A stretch of 64,000 bases of DNA, from contig NC_135552.1 of assembly GCF_964340395.1 (NCBI RefSeq), positions 8,831,994 through 8,895,993 on the forward strand, written 5' to 3'. Below, one piece after another: positions 38,562 through 52,500 of the stretch. This stretch comes from Glandiceps talaboti. Taxonomy: Eukaryota > Hemichordata > Enteropneusta > Spengelidae. Positions within the stretch are counted from its first letter, which is position 1, and each line of letters opens with the position of its first letter. Under the pieces are notes generated by a model, which ran no database searches, had not been told where the DNA came from, and worked only from the letters and a program-made list of their open reading frames with translations. Position numbers and translations under genes: made by a program.

Positions 38562-39209
38562 ACATTATTTTTAAGGTGTTATGATGGGAAACACAGAATT
38601 AAGTATTGGTCTCTTATGTTGGTTTAACAGATATTGATACAGAATGTCTACGGTGTGTCTGACAAGTGGTACAACTTGTACATCACAGACAAATTTCTTT
38701 TGCTGCCAACACAGCATACATGTATATACCGTATACTTATGTGAGATTCAGTAAAGGTGCTGTCTTCTTCTGCCTTTTAATTCATAGTATTAATTGTTTA
38801 ATACTAGCTTGTTCCTCATACTTTGGACTGGGTACTAGATATGATATCAATGATGAGAATTCCATCTATCTGTTAAATGAATATATGATCTTTGCAGTTA
38901 TACAATCAATGAAAAATTGATACAAATATCCGAGATATTTCATAATTATCCATATCTCATTATATTATTAGAATGATCAAATTAAATTTGCTGGAACAGT
39001 CATGATATTATGTCATTTGTCTCACTGACTTTTAAATGTGGGACAATCACTGTAATGCCCACTGTAATGCTGTAATCATTTGCTTTAGCCAATGAAAAGG
39101 AAACTTTTAGTATATTCCCATTTCACTTCAACTGTATGATAGAAATGTTACATGAAACAAAAATTTCTTTTGTGGTCAAAATGTGGAAGACTCCTTGAAA
39201 TTTACCTCT

Positions 39210-39310
39210 CTATATATATGTTTGTGTGGGTGTGTGCATGCATGCATACATATGTGTGTGCATGTATATGTGTACATGTATGTGTGTATGTGCACATGCA
39301 TGTTTGTGTA
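39210..39310 (+). repeat. TG/CATG-rich low-complexity tract
   Basis: Alternating purine-pyrimidine sequence of TGTG, CATG and TACA units. Confidence 0.8.
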
Positions 39311-40795
39311 CTGTATATTTGACAGTTAGTGAAAGTGTTTGTCAATGAATGAATTGTTATCTACAAATTAGTACAAATGTAAATGTACAAATGTAAGGTA
39401 AGTGTGTGGGTGTATGAATTCATACATGTGTGGGTGTGTGTATGTCTTAGGGTATGATTGAAGATGCTTCATACTGTGTTTCTGAGAAACCCCAGGAGAA
39501 GATCATACTTGTTTGAGATATGAAAATATGTACACAATTTCACCTGACTTCAAATGAAATATGAAATATTTGCACAAGATATATCAGATAGGCTACTTCA
39601 CTTTACCTGTTCCATCTGCCACAATAAAAAAATGTATACAATATCATAAATATCACCAAATATCACCACCCACTTGAAATTACTTTTCATAAAGTCCATT
39701 TCCTCTAACTAGTATTAAAAAATGCCTTGTAACCATTAGTGGGCGTGTCTGTTTCCATACTTTTCTGTTCTGATTGTGGAATAACACATTTGCATTTCAG
39801 AACAATATACTTCTTGATAAATCATGAAAATTGTTCAAAAGACTACCACATTAATGGGAACAGTGATATTTTCATTTGGTGGTATATGTGAAAATACTTC
39901 CATTCTGTTTGTTTTTTAAACACTTCCTGATTTGGCACTTCCTGGAATTTTTTTTTCATTATAGAATAATATACTTTGTGGCAAATCATAGAAAATTTTA
40001 AAAGACTAATTTCAAAATTATCCAGATGGAAACATTGACAGTACCATTTTACATGAAATGAATGCTATGATGTACACAAAACAAATTATACTTTATGATA
40101 AATCTTTAAAAACTTCAAAACACTAATTTCAAAATGATTTTATCAAATTAATGATTAGATGGAAGCAGTGACATATTCATTTGGCGTACTTTACATGTAA
40201 CGAATAGTATATAGAATGCACAACAATAAACTATGATAATTCCTAAGAAACTTCAAAAGACTAATTCAAAAGTCAATCTATCAAACTGATAAATATATAT
40301 AATATATATATAATATATGTAATAGACACAGCTACATATTCATTTGGTGTACATGCAATGATACCTTTTGTGTATTAAACAAGAGCACTCACACACATCG
40401 TGTATTTAATTGTACGATGTAAGACTCACTACATACAGGAAATCCCTTAATAATGAGAACCACCATTAATCACTCGGACCAAGCTTCAGTATAATTGACA
40501 CGTATCTGTATTTATGAATGACCTCCTCTGAGTAGGAGTCCTTATTATGTAGACAGTGAATGACGTAGACTACAGACGCATGACGTACAATACTTGTATG
40601 ACATCACAGTGTGTTATTAGCATACATTATCATTTATCTTATGATGAAAACTGATAACATCAATAGTAAAATATTCATATACTCACAAAATAAACCGACA
40701 TGTTTATATTTTACAGAGATCACAAAAAACATACATAAGACCTTTGTATAATGAAAAAGTTGTATTGATATTTTGTATACTTCTTTTTATATTCA

Positions 40796-40860
40796 GTACC
40801 TGCAGTAGTATTTTAGCTCATGCTCGAGGGTTAAAATAGAACAAGATGGTCTCATGCTAA
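40796..40860 (+). repeat. Interspersed repeat family R1, copy 2
   Basis: Same pattern as 17829-17897 and 52425-52500: GCAGTAGTATTTTAGCTCAT followed by GCTCGAGGGTTAAAATAGAA. Confidence 0.7.
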
Positions 40861-42509
40861 CATATATATATGTAGGGCTTATGGAACAAAAGGTATCGTG
40901 TTGACCATAAAAATGATTCTTATTTCTATGATCCACCACCTATGGAGTAAAATTGTATTTCAGGTATAAAAGAGAATTAAAAGAAATCACAAAAATCTTG
41001 GTCACTCTAAAAATTTTAATACTGTGAATAAAACTACAGAAAATGAAACTGTGGTACATTTCAAAATGGCTGCCACCGGTGTGTTAACTCCATCTTGTTC
41101 TTAAAGAGTCACGATAGTTGTCAAGATGATGACCTGGTACGATCAGTAATTTCATGAAGTTCTTAGATATTAAGGGTAATTTCACCTTTATGACATTCAA
41201 ATCTGGATGCTTTCTGCCATGACGTAGAAAATATATTCACAATGTTCCAGTCTGTCTGTCTGGAGTGAGTAGGATATTGGTTTTGGATGAAGGCATTTGT
41301 GATACAGTTAAAATTCCATTTAAATGCTAAATTGGAATAAAATTGCTATCAATGATGTTGTCACAGGTGACGAACATTACACAAACCAAGCCAATATTAG
41401 TTCTTGACACGAGTGCCGTCAAACACTTGATAATTCTCTATATTTTGTATTCTGACATGCAAGTGTAATACTGATACGTTTAGTGGACTCACTATATACG
41501 TATGTACTGTCAAGTTACCATAGAAACATCGACGTGGTCAGGTCCTTCAGTATAAATTGTCTAAATGCCTGGAAATACACTGGTCTCCTAAAGCAAATGA
41601 ATTTCAAATACTCTGGAAGTGAATCATACACACACTGCTTTCAATACCATTGCTTTCAACACATCTGATGGTTCAGATGAAATATCATCTACAGCTTATG
41701 ATTAATGTACATGTATATTGATTTGTTTCAAGCGTTCAGATAATTTATCATTTTTTTCTTTTACCATAAGTCAATTTCTCGTTGCAAGCATGCCAAGAAT
41801 AATGTGCTATGCTTCTTGTACATACATGTACAACCTTATGGTTCATTTAAGTTTAACCAATGTACGTGCCACAAGAATTCATATTATAGAGGAGTTTACA
41901 CAAATGACATTCATTTAAATCTTTAAATTGGCAACATGTGAATTAATGTCTGTAATCGGCATCATGCTGTGACATCAGGGTGAAGGGTCAAACCATGGCC
42001 CTATGGTCATATCCTAGCTGATACAATTACATGTGGAATGACTGCAGACCGACTTTTAAATGCATTGTGCATAATTGGTTGAAAATTGGTTAAAAAGGCT
42101 ACAAAGTTTAACATTGACCAATTAGATCTTGTATTTCAAAATATGTTTTTGATACATTTGACTGGTATTAATACATTAACTGACATAGGCCAATGCTTTC
42201 CTTATGTAAAAAGGATTTACGCTTGTCCATAAAGAATGTGCACTAAAAGCAGTAATTTAAAATAAAACTCCATTTGGACTTGCCATCTGTTGCTGGCATT
42301 TTAATCTGATTATGGGATGATATTTACTTAGCCTGGTTCTATCTAACTATTTGTCTGTACCATGTGTTACATACTTTGATGTAAGAATTAAACAAGAGAG
42401 CCTTTCAAACTGTCTGTGTACGAACGAAAATATCTCACATTTCAAATGCACCAGTATGAATTATGAATTTACATAATGATGGATGTAGATTTCAGAAATG
42501 TGTGTATGC

Positions 42510-42716
42510 AGGCAAGTCTGTGTGTCTGTGTGTGTGTGTGTGCGCGCCCCTGTATGTGTGAGTCTGTGTGTGTGTTTGTGTGTATCTATAGAGATGTGGT
42601 GCTGGTTAGTATGTGCATGTGACTGTATGTGTCTGTGTCTGCCTGTATGTGTGAGTCTGTGTGTGTGTTTGTGTGTATCGATAGAGTTGTGGTGCTGGTT
42701 AGTATGTGCATATGTG

Positions 42717-42753
<37 letters not shown>

Positions 42754-42775
42754 CGGTATGTGTGTGTGTGTGCAT
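42510..42775 (+). repeat. TG-rich compound repeat with a 112-bp duplication
   Basis: TGTG runs mixed with an imperfect duplication of TCTGTGTGTGTGTTTGTGTG, then TAT(C/CG)ATAGAG, then TGTGGTGCTGGTTAGTATGT at about 42560 and 42655. Confidence 0.85.
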
Positions 42776-44137
42776 ATATATTGAGACCAAATTTCTCAAA
42801 GTAAATTTCATGTAATATTTGTGTGCGTAGATCTACGTCTTATTTTGTACAATGTAATCACCAGCAATGGAATCTAAATAGGAGTAAATCACTGTTACAG
42901 TATTGCTAAAAATAACAATCTTACTTGAGGTTAATATTGATATACATGTAGCCACCAGAGAATATCTACTGTACAGTAGTTTAATTTAGCTGTTTCTTTC
43001 CATTTTGACCTTGCCTGGGAATAGTCTGTTAATGGGTATACACACTTTAATAATAGTTTAACGTCTCAGGAGAAAACAACATTATTTTTAAACTTGTACG
43101 GTGTTGGGATTGTGATAATGATGAAAACTCTCCATTAACCATCATCCATCAACCTCTGTGGTTAGTGACTCTTTACAAAAACGATAAAATGATGATGATA
43201 ACGACAGCGGGCTTAAATAGAAGCACATAATCTTAAAATCCATGTTCCTTCCTTCTAGTGTCTTCTTTCACGCCATTATTTTTATCAGTCTGATATCACA
43301 AAGGAATTTTTGAGAAAACATTTTATTTTAGTAGAAAGTCACTAAAATATCATCATGAAAGACAAAGTATTGTGTTGTCAAATTTGTCCTTTTTCACTTT
43401 GAACTGAAATTCATAATAATTAAACCAAAATATGCTTTTTTTTTGTGAAAGATAATGATATCGATCGATGTGCTGCATATGATACATGGTTGTAAGACAT
43501 ACAACTGAACAATTTTAGTTATATGAGAAAAGATGTAAATATAGCTGTCAAGTAATCATATGTATTAAAATTGACCACGTTTTCACTAATACTCTATACA
43601 CACCAAGACTTTTTGGAAAGCATCTTCACTTATTTCCGTTATTTTCCACAGAAAAAATATCATATGCTATATGAAATAGGAAGTAAATTGCGCACTGGCT
43701 ACATTCCTGACTAGAGAGGGCACTTGATTGGAGTTATACTTTTAAGTGTTTTCTAAGGTTTGCAAACCCTGATATTACAAAAGGAAAACTTGTATACCTA
43801 TTACTGTAATTTTAGACGAGGACATGTATAAAATACTTGGGGAAGTGACATTAATTTTGCCTACTTGCTGGTCTTAACAAAAACCTGTGTATGTGCACAT
43901 ATTTTTTAATTGAAAAGGATCCATGTTGGATTTGGAATTGTGTAATCTCTGAGGTCAAAATATGTTAATATGTGTATACTCCACTTCTTATGCCTAAAAG
44001 TACAATTTTTAAAAAGCAAAAATTCAAAACAAAAGAAGTTTCAAATGTATCTGTACTGCCAAATGTAAAACAGAGTTCAATCATCTTTGTTGAGAATTAT
44101 GTCTAAGATAAAACACTTTAGACTTTCTCCTAAGGCC

Positions 44138-44871
44138 TTAAAGTGGTCAGACATATGGATGAGGATCAGGTATTTATTTTGAATTTTTAGTTTATAATAC
44201 AATTTTACATGACTTCCTAATTCAAAAATTAAATGTGAAACAACATCATCATATGCCAAGTCCTTGTTTGTAACTCAATACATTGCAAAAAGCTATAAAA
44301 TGTATAAAATGTTTGTTATTGTATGTATAATAACAAACATTTTACACATTTTACTAATCTTTTTTCAATGTATTGAGTTACAAGAACTTGGAATATGTTG
44401 TTTCACACTGATTTTTCAAGTAGGAAGTCATGATAAGGCAAAAAAAAAAAAATTATCTGGTTCTGGTCAGGGTAAACTTTCTAAAGTGGTGCGACTACGC
44501 GAATTTCTTTTTTTTTCCTAATTTTTTTTTTTTTTTTTGCAAATTAGTAAATACACATTTTTTTGACACTTTACATACTCTGTTCATCATATTTATCTCT
44601 TGAAAAACTTCCTTTTTCTTTGAAGCAGTTTAGGCTTTGTATTTAAGCAGTCTTGGCATGTAGGGTAGATTTCAGCTGCTTGTTCTCCTGATATCAGGAA
44701 TAAATAAGGAACGAGAAGGCAAAAATTATCAGAAAAAAAGGATCGACGCAAGGGTATTCAGCGCACGCTGACCAGAACCAGATACATTTTTTTTTTGGCC
44801 TAAAATTGTATTTATTTATAAATTAAAAATCCAAAATAAATACCCAATCCTCATCGATATGGCCATTTTAA
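44138..44871. mobile_element. Palindromic MITE family A, copy 3, split by a nested insertion
   Basis: The same palindrome as at 14035 and 25166, bordered by TTAA on both sides (44138-44141 and 44868-44871). It is interrupted at TGATAA|AATTG by the 364-bp element at 44437-44800. Without the insert and its duplication it is about 367 bp. Confidence 0.85.
44437..44800. mobile_element. Nested PIF/Harbinger-like non-autonomous element
   Basis: About 33-bp terminal inverted repeats: left GGC, A-run, then TTATCTGGTTCTGGTCAG; right, inverted, GGCC, A-run, then GTATCTGGTTCTGGTCAG. A 3-bp TAA duplication (44434-44436 and 44801-44803) flanks it, and removing the insert restores the host MITE sequence exactly. 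GG-starting ends with a TAA/TTA 3-bp duplication are typical of PIF/Harbinger. No transposase ORF is present. Confidence 0.85.
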
Positions 44872-47800
44872 CCTAAGAGATGTGAAATTCGAACAACTTT
44901 TACAACTATGGATTTTCATTTCCATAAATTACTTCACATACAAACCAAAGTGAATATTAAGTTAAAGAAATGTGTCCTTATGCTCTGCCTGTCATTTCTA
45001 ATAAGGAAAATATTCACAACATCCATCTACTCAACCATTTCTTAAGGCTAGTAAAACTTGTCTAAAGCTGATACTGTTCACGATGCAGGTGCTAAAATGA
45101 TGTATTGCGAGTATTAAAAGTGAGAAAATAGAGCTGTAGAGACAAGTGAGGTATTTAAATGTGTAACTGTTTCCATGGTTCAAGAGATATGAATTATTCA
45201 TACATGTTTCATATGACATCATACAACTAGGCAGAGTTTAAAAGGTGAAGTAATGTTCTTTAGGGCAGAATGCAGCCATTTTGGATTCTCAAATAGTTTT
45301 AAATTAGTTTTAATGTCATTTTTTTTTTCAAGGTGTATTCTATGTCTCCAATCAGTGTCATGTGACAGTTTGCCATTGGGAAATTAAAGCAAAAGTGTCT
45401 GCAACTAATGGCATATTCTTCATTTGAGTAAAAAAAAAATAACACAGGAAAAAGCATTTGGATTGGAATATGCTGAATTCCTGCATTTCCAATGATTATT
45501 TTTCCCTGTTCTCTAGTGATGATATCTGTCACACTGGCACACAATCAAGATCATGGTTCAACCATAGGTATTGATACTGATAGACCCTGACCAACATGAC
45601 ATCGAAGTGTAGAGTTAAAGTGACTAAGACTGCAAGTCTACAGAGATTCCATGTTTGAATACATCTCATCAAAATCTAACAAGAAAGGTATACATAACAA
45701 TTACACATACAAGTCACACTAATAGCGTGTTGTCTTTACTTTACATTAATCCTCACTAAAATCTTATCAGGCGAAGACATTTCCGATAAATACAATTTAC
45801 CCTTTTAAGTTGAGAAGACAATGACTTGACAGTGAAATGCCATGATTACCAGCTTGAAGAAACCTTGAATACTAACAAAGACTCCATAGTGCGGTACTTA
45901 AAAGCTGCACTAGATGCAACTGAAACATTTTTTTTTTTGAAAATGCAGTTTTAGATATAATGACTTATTCATAATATCGTACAACCTGCACAGTATTGAA
46001 TCACCTGAGGGTAAATATATTTATGTAATTTAGCTGTACACATAACATGGTGCAATATATTCAATCAAATTGATTTTGGGTTCGCACCCAAAAATCTGCA
46101 CCACGATGAATCACCATGTCAACTTGTTACTATACTACTGAAGCTAGTGCAGGTTTAAAAGCTGAACAAAAGTAATATGTAGCATGTCCAAAGAATTCAG
46201 TTACTGCTTTTGATTTGTGTTCATTAATCACTACCTAGAGTCAATATAGTAGAATTTACAGGTCGCAAACTTACTCAATGAGGCAGATATTGATGTGCAT
46301 TCTACAAAGATATATGAACATCGGTAGTCTAATAACTCCACTGATATCAATCACATGGCTTCAATATTCCTACGTGAACGTTACTTTTTGATCCTTGCTA
46401 TTTGCGTGTTTATTAAATTTGTTTTTATTGCAAGAAGAAAGTACTTTGTTTTTGACTAAGATAAATCAGTTTTGTTTCAAATTCAACACAGTATTCTGAT
46501 TTTCTATATTTGGACACCAGTTTCATTTTCAACTACTTGACGATAATCTATACCAAAACCTAAATTACTCCCTTTACAGCATATCATTTGCAACATTTTG
46601 AGATATTATCTGAGACAAAAAAATTATCTTGAATTTAATATCAGATCTTGAAATATTGTCAACTATATTTTTCAATATATTTTTCAATGGTTTAATGAGA
46701 AAAAATTGATCTCCAGGGCATTTGCTGATAAGACTTCAACATTTCTTTTTTTAAGGATTTTTGATGTCATGTTTGTGATTAACATTTCAATAACGGATGT
46801 GTTTTCCATATGAAAGCTTGTTCTGTCCTTTTAAAATACAAGAAATCAGGAAGTTCACAGTTTTCCCTTAAAGGAAATTGATAATCTTTTATTTTCCCAT
46901 AGTGTTGACACACAATTTGGCAGCCATATTGGATTTTCAAATGGTATCATTTTCAAAACTGTGCTTGTGACCAGACTTTTTTTACATTTGTACTACATTA
47001 CTATGAATTTTGTAATTTGCCAAGAACATTTTGTTTTTTTAGTGCTCTTCACAACTCCATTCCAAACACATACATGTACTTGGCATTAATGCAATCCAGA
47101 CATGTTTGCTTCTACACCAAACCAGGACAATGTGTAAAATTTTCACCTTGCACCACAAATTTTAATTCATTCTTATGACTATGTTTGAGCTACAGATATC
47201 ATCTGTCCCAATATTTGTAAAGTGAAGCTTACTGGTGTATAATTAATTTTATGTAGTTCTATTTTCATGATGTGTAATTAATTTTGTTACATAATGATAC
47301 AAATATCAATCAAATGGGAACCAAATGTTGATTAAAAATATCAAATACGACTTTGAAAACCAGTCTACATTTGACTACATTCGAAAATTGAAAACAGTCC
47401 ATCCCCAAGGTGACATATTTCCAAAAAATTCAATTTGTCTGCATTTAATATTTACATTCCCCACAGAGAGTGTCAACTGATTTAAATATGAACAATTCCT
47501 GTCCACAAGGGAACAGAACCTCAAAATACATCAATCTTGAACATGATCTTTTAAAACCAAACACAAATCTAAGTTGTCACTGTGACGTCCTACCCTACTT
47601 CAGAATTCAACACACATTACGCAGTTGGTCTCATACAAGTACTTCATAAATTCAATTTTCATCACTGTATACAAATGGATTTATTTACAATGCGCTACAG
47701 TCACATGTCCATGCACAGCACAAAATTATCACATATGAATAGGCCATTCCAGACTGCAAACAGCAAATTGAGAATACAGCGCCCTCACTCGAATTGGGGG

Positions 47801-49675
47801 TATCATCACCTCATTGTATTTTTTCTTAAGAGCTTAATGTCCCTTTTTATTCTGTAGAAGTGTAAATCTGGGATATTTTCATTTTTTTTCAGACATCGAG
47901 GAAAGCAGCAGTGCTCTATGATTAACCGAGGAACCTATACCATGTATACCCCCAAGGTACATACAGGCAGGAACTAGAGTGCCACCATGGCAAATATTGG
48001 AAAGGCCTATCGTACATAAACTGTGTATGCGATATCAAAAAGATCCTTTAAAAATTGATGAGAACATCTTCATGAAATCACCATGTCATACTTTCCCCCA
48101 TGTATAAATTATAGACTGACACTTTAACCTCCCTAAATTTAGAAATATGCATATACCATATATATTATGCAATGCAAAAGACAAGTTATTGTCTTTGAAC
48201 AGAAAATATGGATTATGTATCCTGGTCATGCCATGTCACGACAATCCATGTCTACATCACTGGATCTTGGTACTAGAAATATGCCAAACATGCCAAAATC
48301 ACCGTTATTTTTCCAGAATTTTCAGAGAATATGCTTGCCAATGAGGAGGTATAATTACATTTCTCAGTATTTTTCTTCTTTCAGCCTGAAAATACTCATG
48401 ACCTATGGATTTGTTTAGTGTCATGTAGTGACACGGCCCCTTAGGTCTCTTGAATTTTTCCTGGCTGAACGAAGACACATATTTAGGATAATATGTAATT
48501 AAAATTCCTATGGAATACCTAGGTTTCAGGGTGTAAGTAGAGGTAAGGTCTGTCCAGGAAATCTAATAGGTATTGTATTGACCTCGAATTATGCAATACT
48601 TCATCATCACTGTCATACAGTCAATATACATAAATGTAGATATCCTGTCCAGGTAACAGTCAGATGGCAACACCAAATATTTGAGTTGTAAAGGTACATG
48701 TCTATGCTTTGTTAGTATTGCAGTTCAGTGTGCAACCACAAGGATACAGTCCTGCCAACATGGTGTATTTACTGTGACAAAGACAACATGGTAATGTTTA
48801 CAATGTACATGTATCAATATAATATTATATCCCAGAATTTCTGATTATTTAAATATTATATCAAGGGGGAATCTTTTCACATGAAGTTCTGAAAAGTTCA
48901 ATATTCGGGCAGGGAAACAGCTACACACAATGGCAAATTAAGTATACAATCATGCAAGACTGTGTTTTTTATTGATTGGTACATAGTCCACAATAAAAAT
49001 CAAGCTTTACAGGCAATTGAACACTGCAGTAAAACAAACAAAAAGGAACAATTACTATTACAGTAGTAACTAATGGATGACATAAAACTGGAATAGATTC
49101 GTGTGCAGCATTTTAAGATTCAGTTTCGTCACAATTCAAGCAATATTCATCCAACTACATGTATCTTATTTACAAATCACAGCAATCAAAATAAAATAGT
49201 CAAAATATCTAAAGTGTAATTTGGGGTAAAATAGTTATAAAAATGAATTATGGATTTCATGATAAATATATAAACTCCTGATAATCTTTTTCTGTTTTCT
49301 AATGTCAGAGTTGAGCTCCACTGTAATAAATACATGCAAGTTCTTAGGGGGTGACGTCAACCACAATATACTGTGTTGCAAAGAAGAATGGGGCAGAATA
49401 AGAATATCATGAATATTTGAATTAATTTCCTCGAAAAAAGCCCACTGAGGTACAAAACTACTTAGAGATTTGAACAGTTTTGTACTCATTTATAGCAGAT
49501 GAAATTAATATTCTTTCAACCTTTTATTTAATCTGCTGGTGGCATAATTTAAGCAATCAAGAATAAGAATGCCCTCATAAGAATATTATGTACATAGGGT
49601 CCAAAATTATTGAGGATTAGCATTTTATAATCACAATATTTGCTCATTTAATTTTTAAGTAATATTACACAACAC

Positions 49676-49770
49676 AATATTATACAATATGATATGATAC
49701 GATACGATATGATATGACACGACACAACACGACATGATACGATGTGATGTGATGCGATGCGATACGAGTC
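49676..49770 (+). repeat. (GATAT/GATAC/GACAC)n pentanucleotide repeat
   Basis: About 18 units of GAYRY type in which the variable positions change by transitions along the array. Confidence 0.9.
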
Positions 49771-50431
49771 TGATATGCAATACTGTTAAATGAACTTGGT
49801 TTAAGAAATATGAACAACATTTTCTCATGCATATTACAAATTCAAATCACATCCCTGGAAATTCAGCCACAGATGATTGAGGAAATTACTAGACCAGAGT
49901 CTGACAAATATGTGCTCTAAATTGAATGCTTCAATCCAAACCTCTTAAATATCTTGAAAATTGCGTATCGGATATTATTACCTTAGAAAATGAGTTCCCT
50001 TAATATAAATAAAAGTCAAATACCTCCAAGATTCCAGTATTACCTTTAGAACTGATTACTTTTATTGATGATATAGTCTTAGATTTAACAACTCTCAAGT
50101 CTCACTGATGTAAAATTTGTGTCTGCTTAGAATGAAAAGGTCCAAGGGTTACAATTTATATACATTTACACTGTATTTATCTGTGATGTAGTGACACTCG
50201 CGACCCTAGTGGATCAAGATTTACCAAGTGATAGAGAAAAACATTGACAAGAAAACCTGTTTAGTGGTTTTGATCAATGTACCATTATGCCTTATTTGAC
50301 TTTGTAAACTATGAAGCCATTACAACACTGACGTTGTGACCTATTCTACAAGACAAATACATGTAGATATGACTTTGTGCTACCTTGATTGTACTTGTTC
50401 ATATCTGACAAACAAAAAGAAAAACTTCCAA

Positions 50432-50679
50432 TAGAGAACTTGCAATCCAGACTGAGCATGCTCAGACGCAAAGGACTATGGGATTATCTGTAGTTATCAT
50501 AATACCAAATCTGGAGCTACAACTAAAAAAACCCTCCCATTATTGTCAGGGTAACTATGAATTGATCATTCGTGGTTGCAAACAGTGTAACAGTATTGTT
50601 TACAATACCAATTCATTAGTATTTATCATCACATTTCTCATGATGCAACATTCAACATGGCGGGTTTGCAAGTTCCTTA
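50432..50679. mobile_element. MITE family B, copy 2
   Basis: It runs parallel to 23524-23772 over its full length, with ends TAGAGAACTTGCAATCC and, inverted, TAAGGAACTTGCAAACCC. It is flanked by TA. Confidence 0.85.
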
Positions 50680-51886
50680 TTCTCACCACAAAATTACTAT
50701 TATATAGGATTTTCAGTGAGAATTTGACATATCTTTCTAGTTTTGAAGACAATAGCTAGTATCTTAAAATGAATTGATATACAATATTTAGCACTATTGT
50801 ACAGGGCAAATTATTGCAAAATATATGTATTTAGATTTTTTTCAAAATTCTGGCACTCTTGATCTAAAATTGGTGTACATTTTTCTTGCTGCAAATTGGT
50901 CAACAATGAAGTCTGATATTGAGCACCTGGGTGGTACACCCCTATCAAACTAGTGCATGACTCCCCTTCCCCACATTAGCTTTTCAAAGTTTTATCACAC
51001 ATGAATGACAATATGTGCAAAAGCCAATGTTATTACACAATTTTTATATGATATACAAATCTACAAGCTAACATGAGGTTGTTGACTTTATTCCCAGAAA
51101 TAAACTGCCCCTCTGACAATTAATTTGATTTACAACAAGAAAATCTACATCTCTCAGTTTTATGAGTTGCTATTTTAAGGGTCTGCTTTAAGCCACTGAA
51201 ATCTTGCAAGAAGCCAGTCGGTCTACATATACAGTAGTAAAATACAAGATTGCTTCTGATGACAGATACCTAACTACATGCTGCTGATACTATTTTAGTA
51301 GCATTTACATGCATGTTTGTTATGTCCATGTGCATGTAGAATGGTGGTACTTAACATATCGGGGTAATATGCACAGCTATGGTGTATAAGCATGGTTGAA
51401 ATGAATGCACAAACATTCTGTCTGATAACTAAATATTTGATAAACAGAAAGGTGCACAGATTACTTGTTTGGAACTTAAGTCAGATGAACAGGAGACACA
51501 CGCATATACATAAAAAGACAAACAGGCAAGAAGGTTACACAGACAAAATGATGGACTTGCAGACTGGTGGACGAACTGCTGGATTGGAATGAAGAACGAT
51601 GGGACAATTAGACAGAGACAGACAGAGACAGGTACATACACATATAGAGGAAATGGTAGGCTTGCAGCAAGCAGACAGGGATAAATCAATTGATGAGAAT
51701 GCAGACAAATAGGACATAGACAAACATAGACAAAAATATGTACATCGTACATCGATCACATGCATCGCTGCCTTCAATGGTAGCTACTTTCACGTTATCA
51801 CAGATTTTATATCAGCATGTCTTGACTTGACTTTAATACTTGACTTAGTTGCACGTCCATAGTTATATATGTACTGACATACGGAC

Positions 51887-51965
51887 AGACAGACAGACTG
51901 ACGGACAAAGAGATAGGTATCTACATGTATAGATTACTTATCATAGGTAGGTAGGTAGGTAGGTA
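51887..51965 (+). repeat. Short (GACA)n and (TAGG)n microsatellites
   Basis: A GACA run at about 51887-51903 and a TAGG run at about 51943-51965. Confidence 0.85.
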
Positions 51966-52424
51966 TGTAGCCAGGTAGATAGAATGATGGTCATGCTGAA
52001 AGCAGACAGTCAGTCAGCCAGTGCATGTGTGTGGACACAACAATGAGAAAATATCTCAGTACTGTGTAACAGCAGTGTTCAAGGGTCTCTGACCTGTGAA
52101 ACACCTCACCTTGATGTCTTCATAGTGGAAATAATGTGCTTCAACTAAGCTTTCATGTTTGTTACATATCATCTATTCAACTAGTCATCCAAAAGTTGTT
52201 TTCAATCTAAGTGATTTGTATCTAAAAAGATATCAGGTGTGATAGTTAACGCTTAATCATCTATACTATAGACTGACAGATAGATATTTTCAAGGTTCAT
52301 TTCCAACACAACATGCTGCATACACAATCCTAATCATGCCACTGCACTTCATTCTCAAAAGTTTGTGAATATTTTGATTTTGATGTCAGTGAGTCATTCG
52401 TCAAATGTCAAATGTTAATTCTCA

Positions 52425-52500
52425 GTACCTGCAATAGCATTTTATCTCATGCCAGAGGGTCAAAATAGAATAAGAAGGTTGACTTATTCTCACTCTATTC
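52425..52500 (+). repeat. Interspersed repeat family R1, copy 3
   Basis: GCAATAGCATTTTATCTCAT, then GCCAGAGGGTCAAAATAGAA, then AAGAAGGTTGACTTATTCT. It is closest to copy 1 in the right half and copy 2 in the left. Confidence 0.7.

Noticed and set aside
47893-47956. Plus-strand 64-nt interval with strong splice sites and an open frame (SMINRGTYTMYTPK)
   Set aside because: It lies inside an intron of the minus-strand gene with no companion exons on the plus strand. A nested gene is possible but unsupported.
50024-50100. Minus-strand open stretch (TISSIKVISSKGNTGILE) before a donor
   Set aside because: Its phase would fit, but inserting it breaks the good junction between the 57695 and 38082 exons, and the acceptor is weak.
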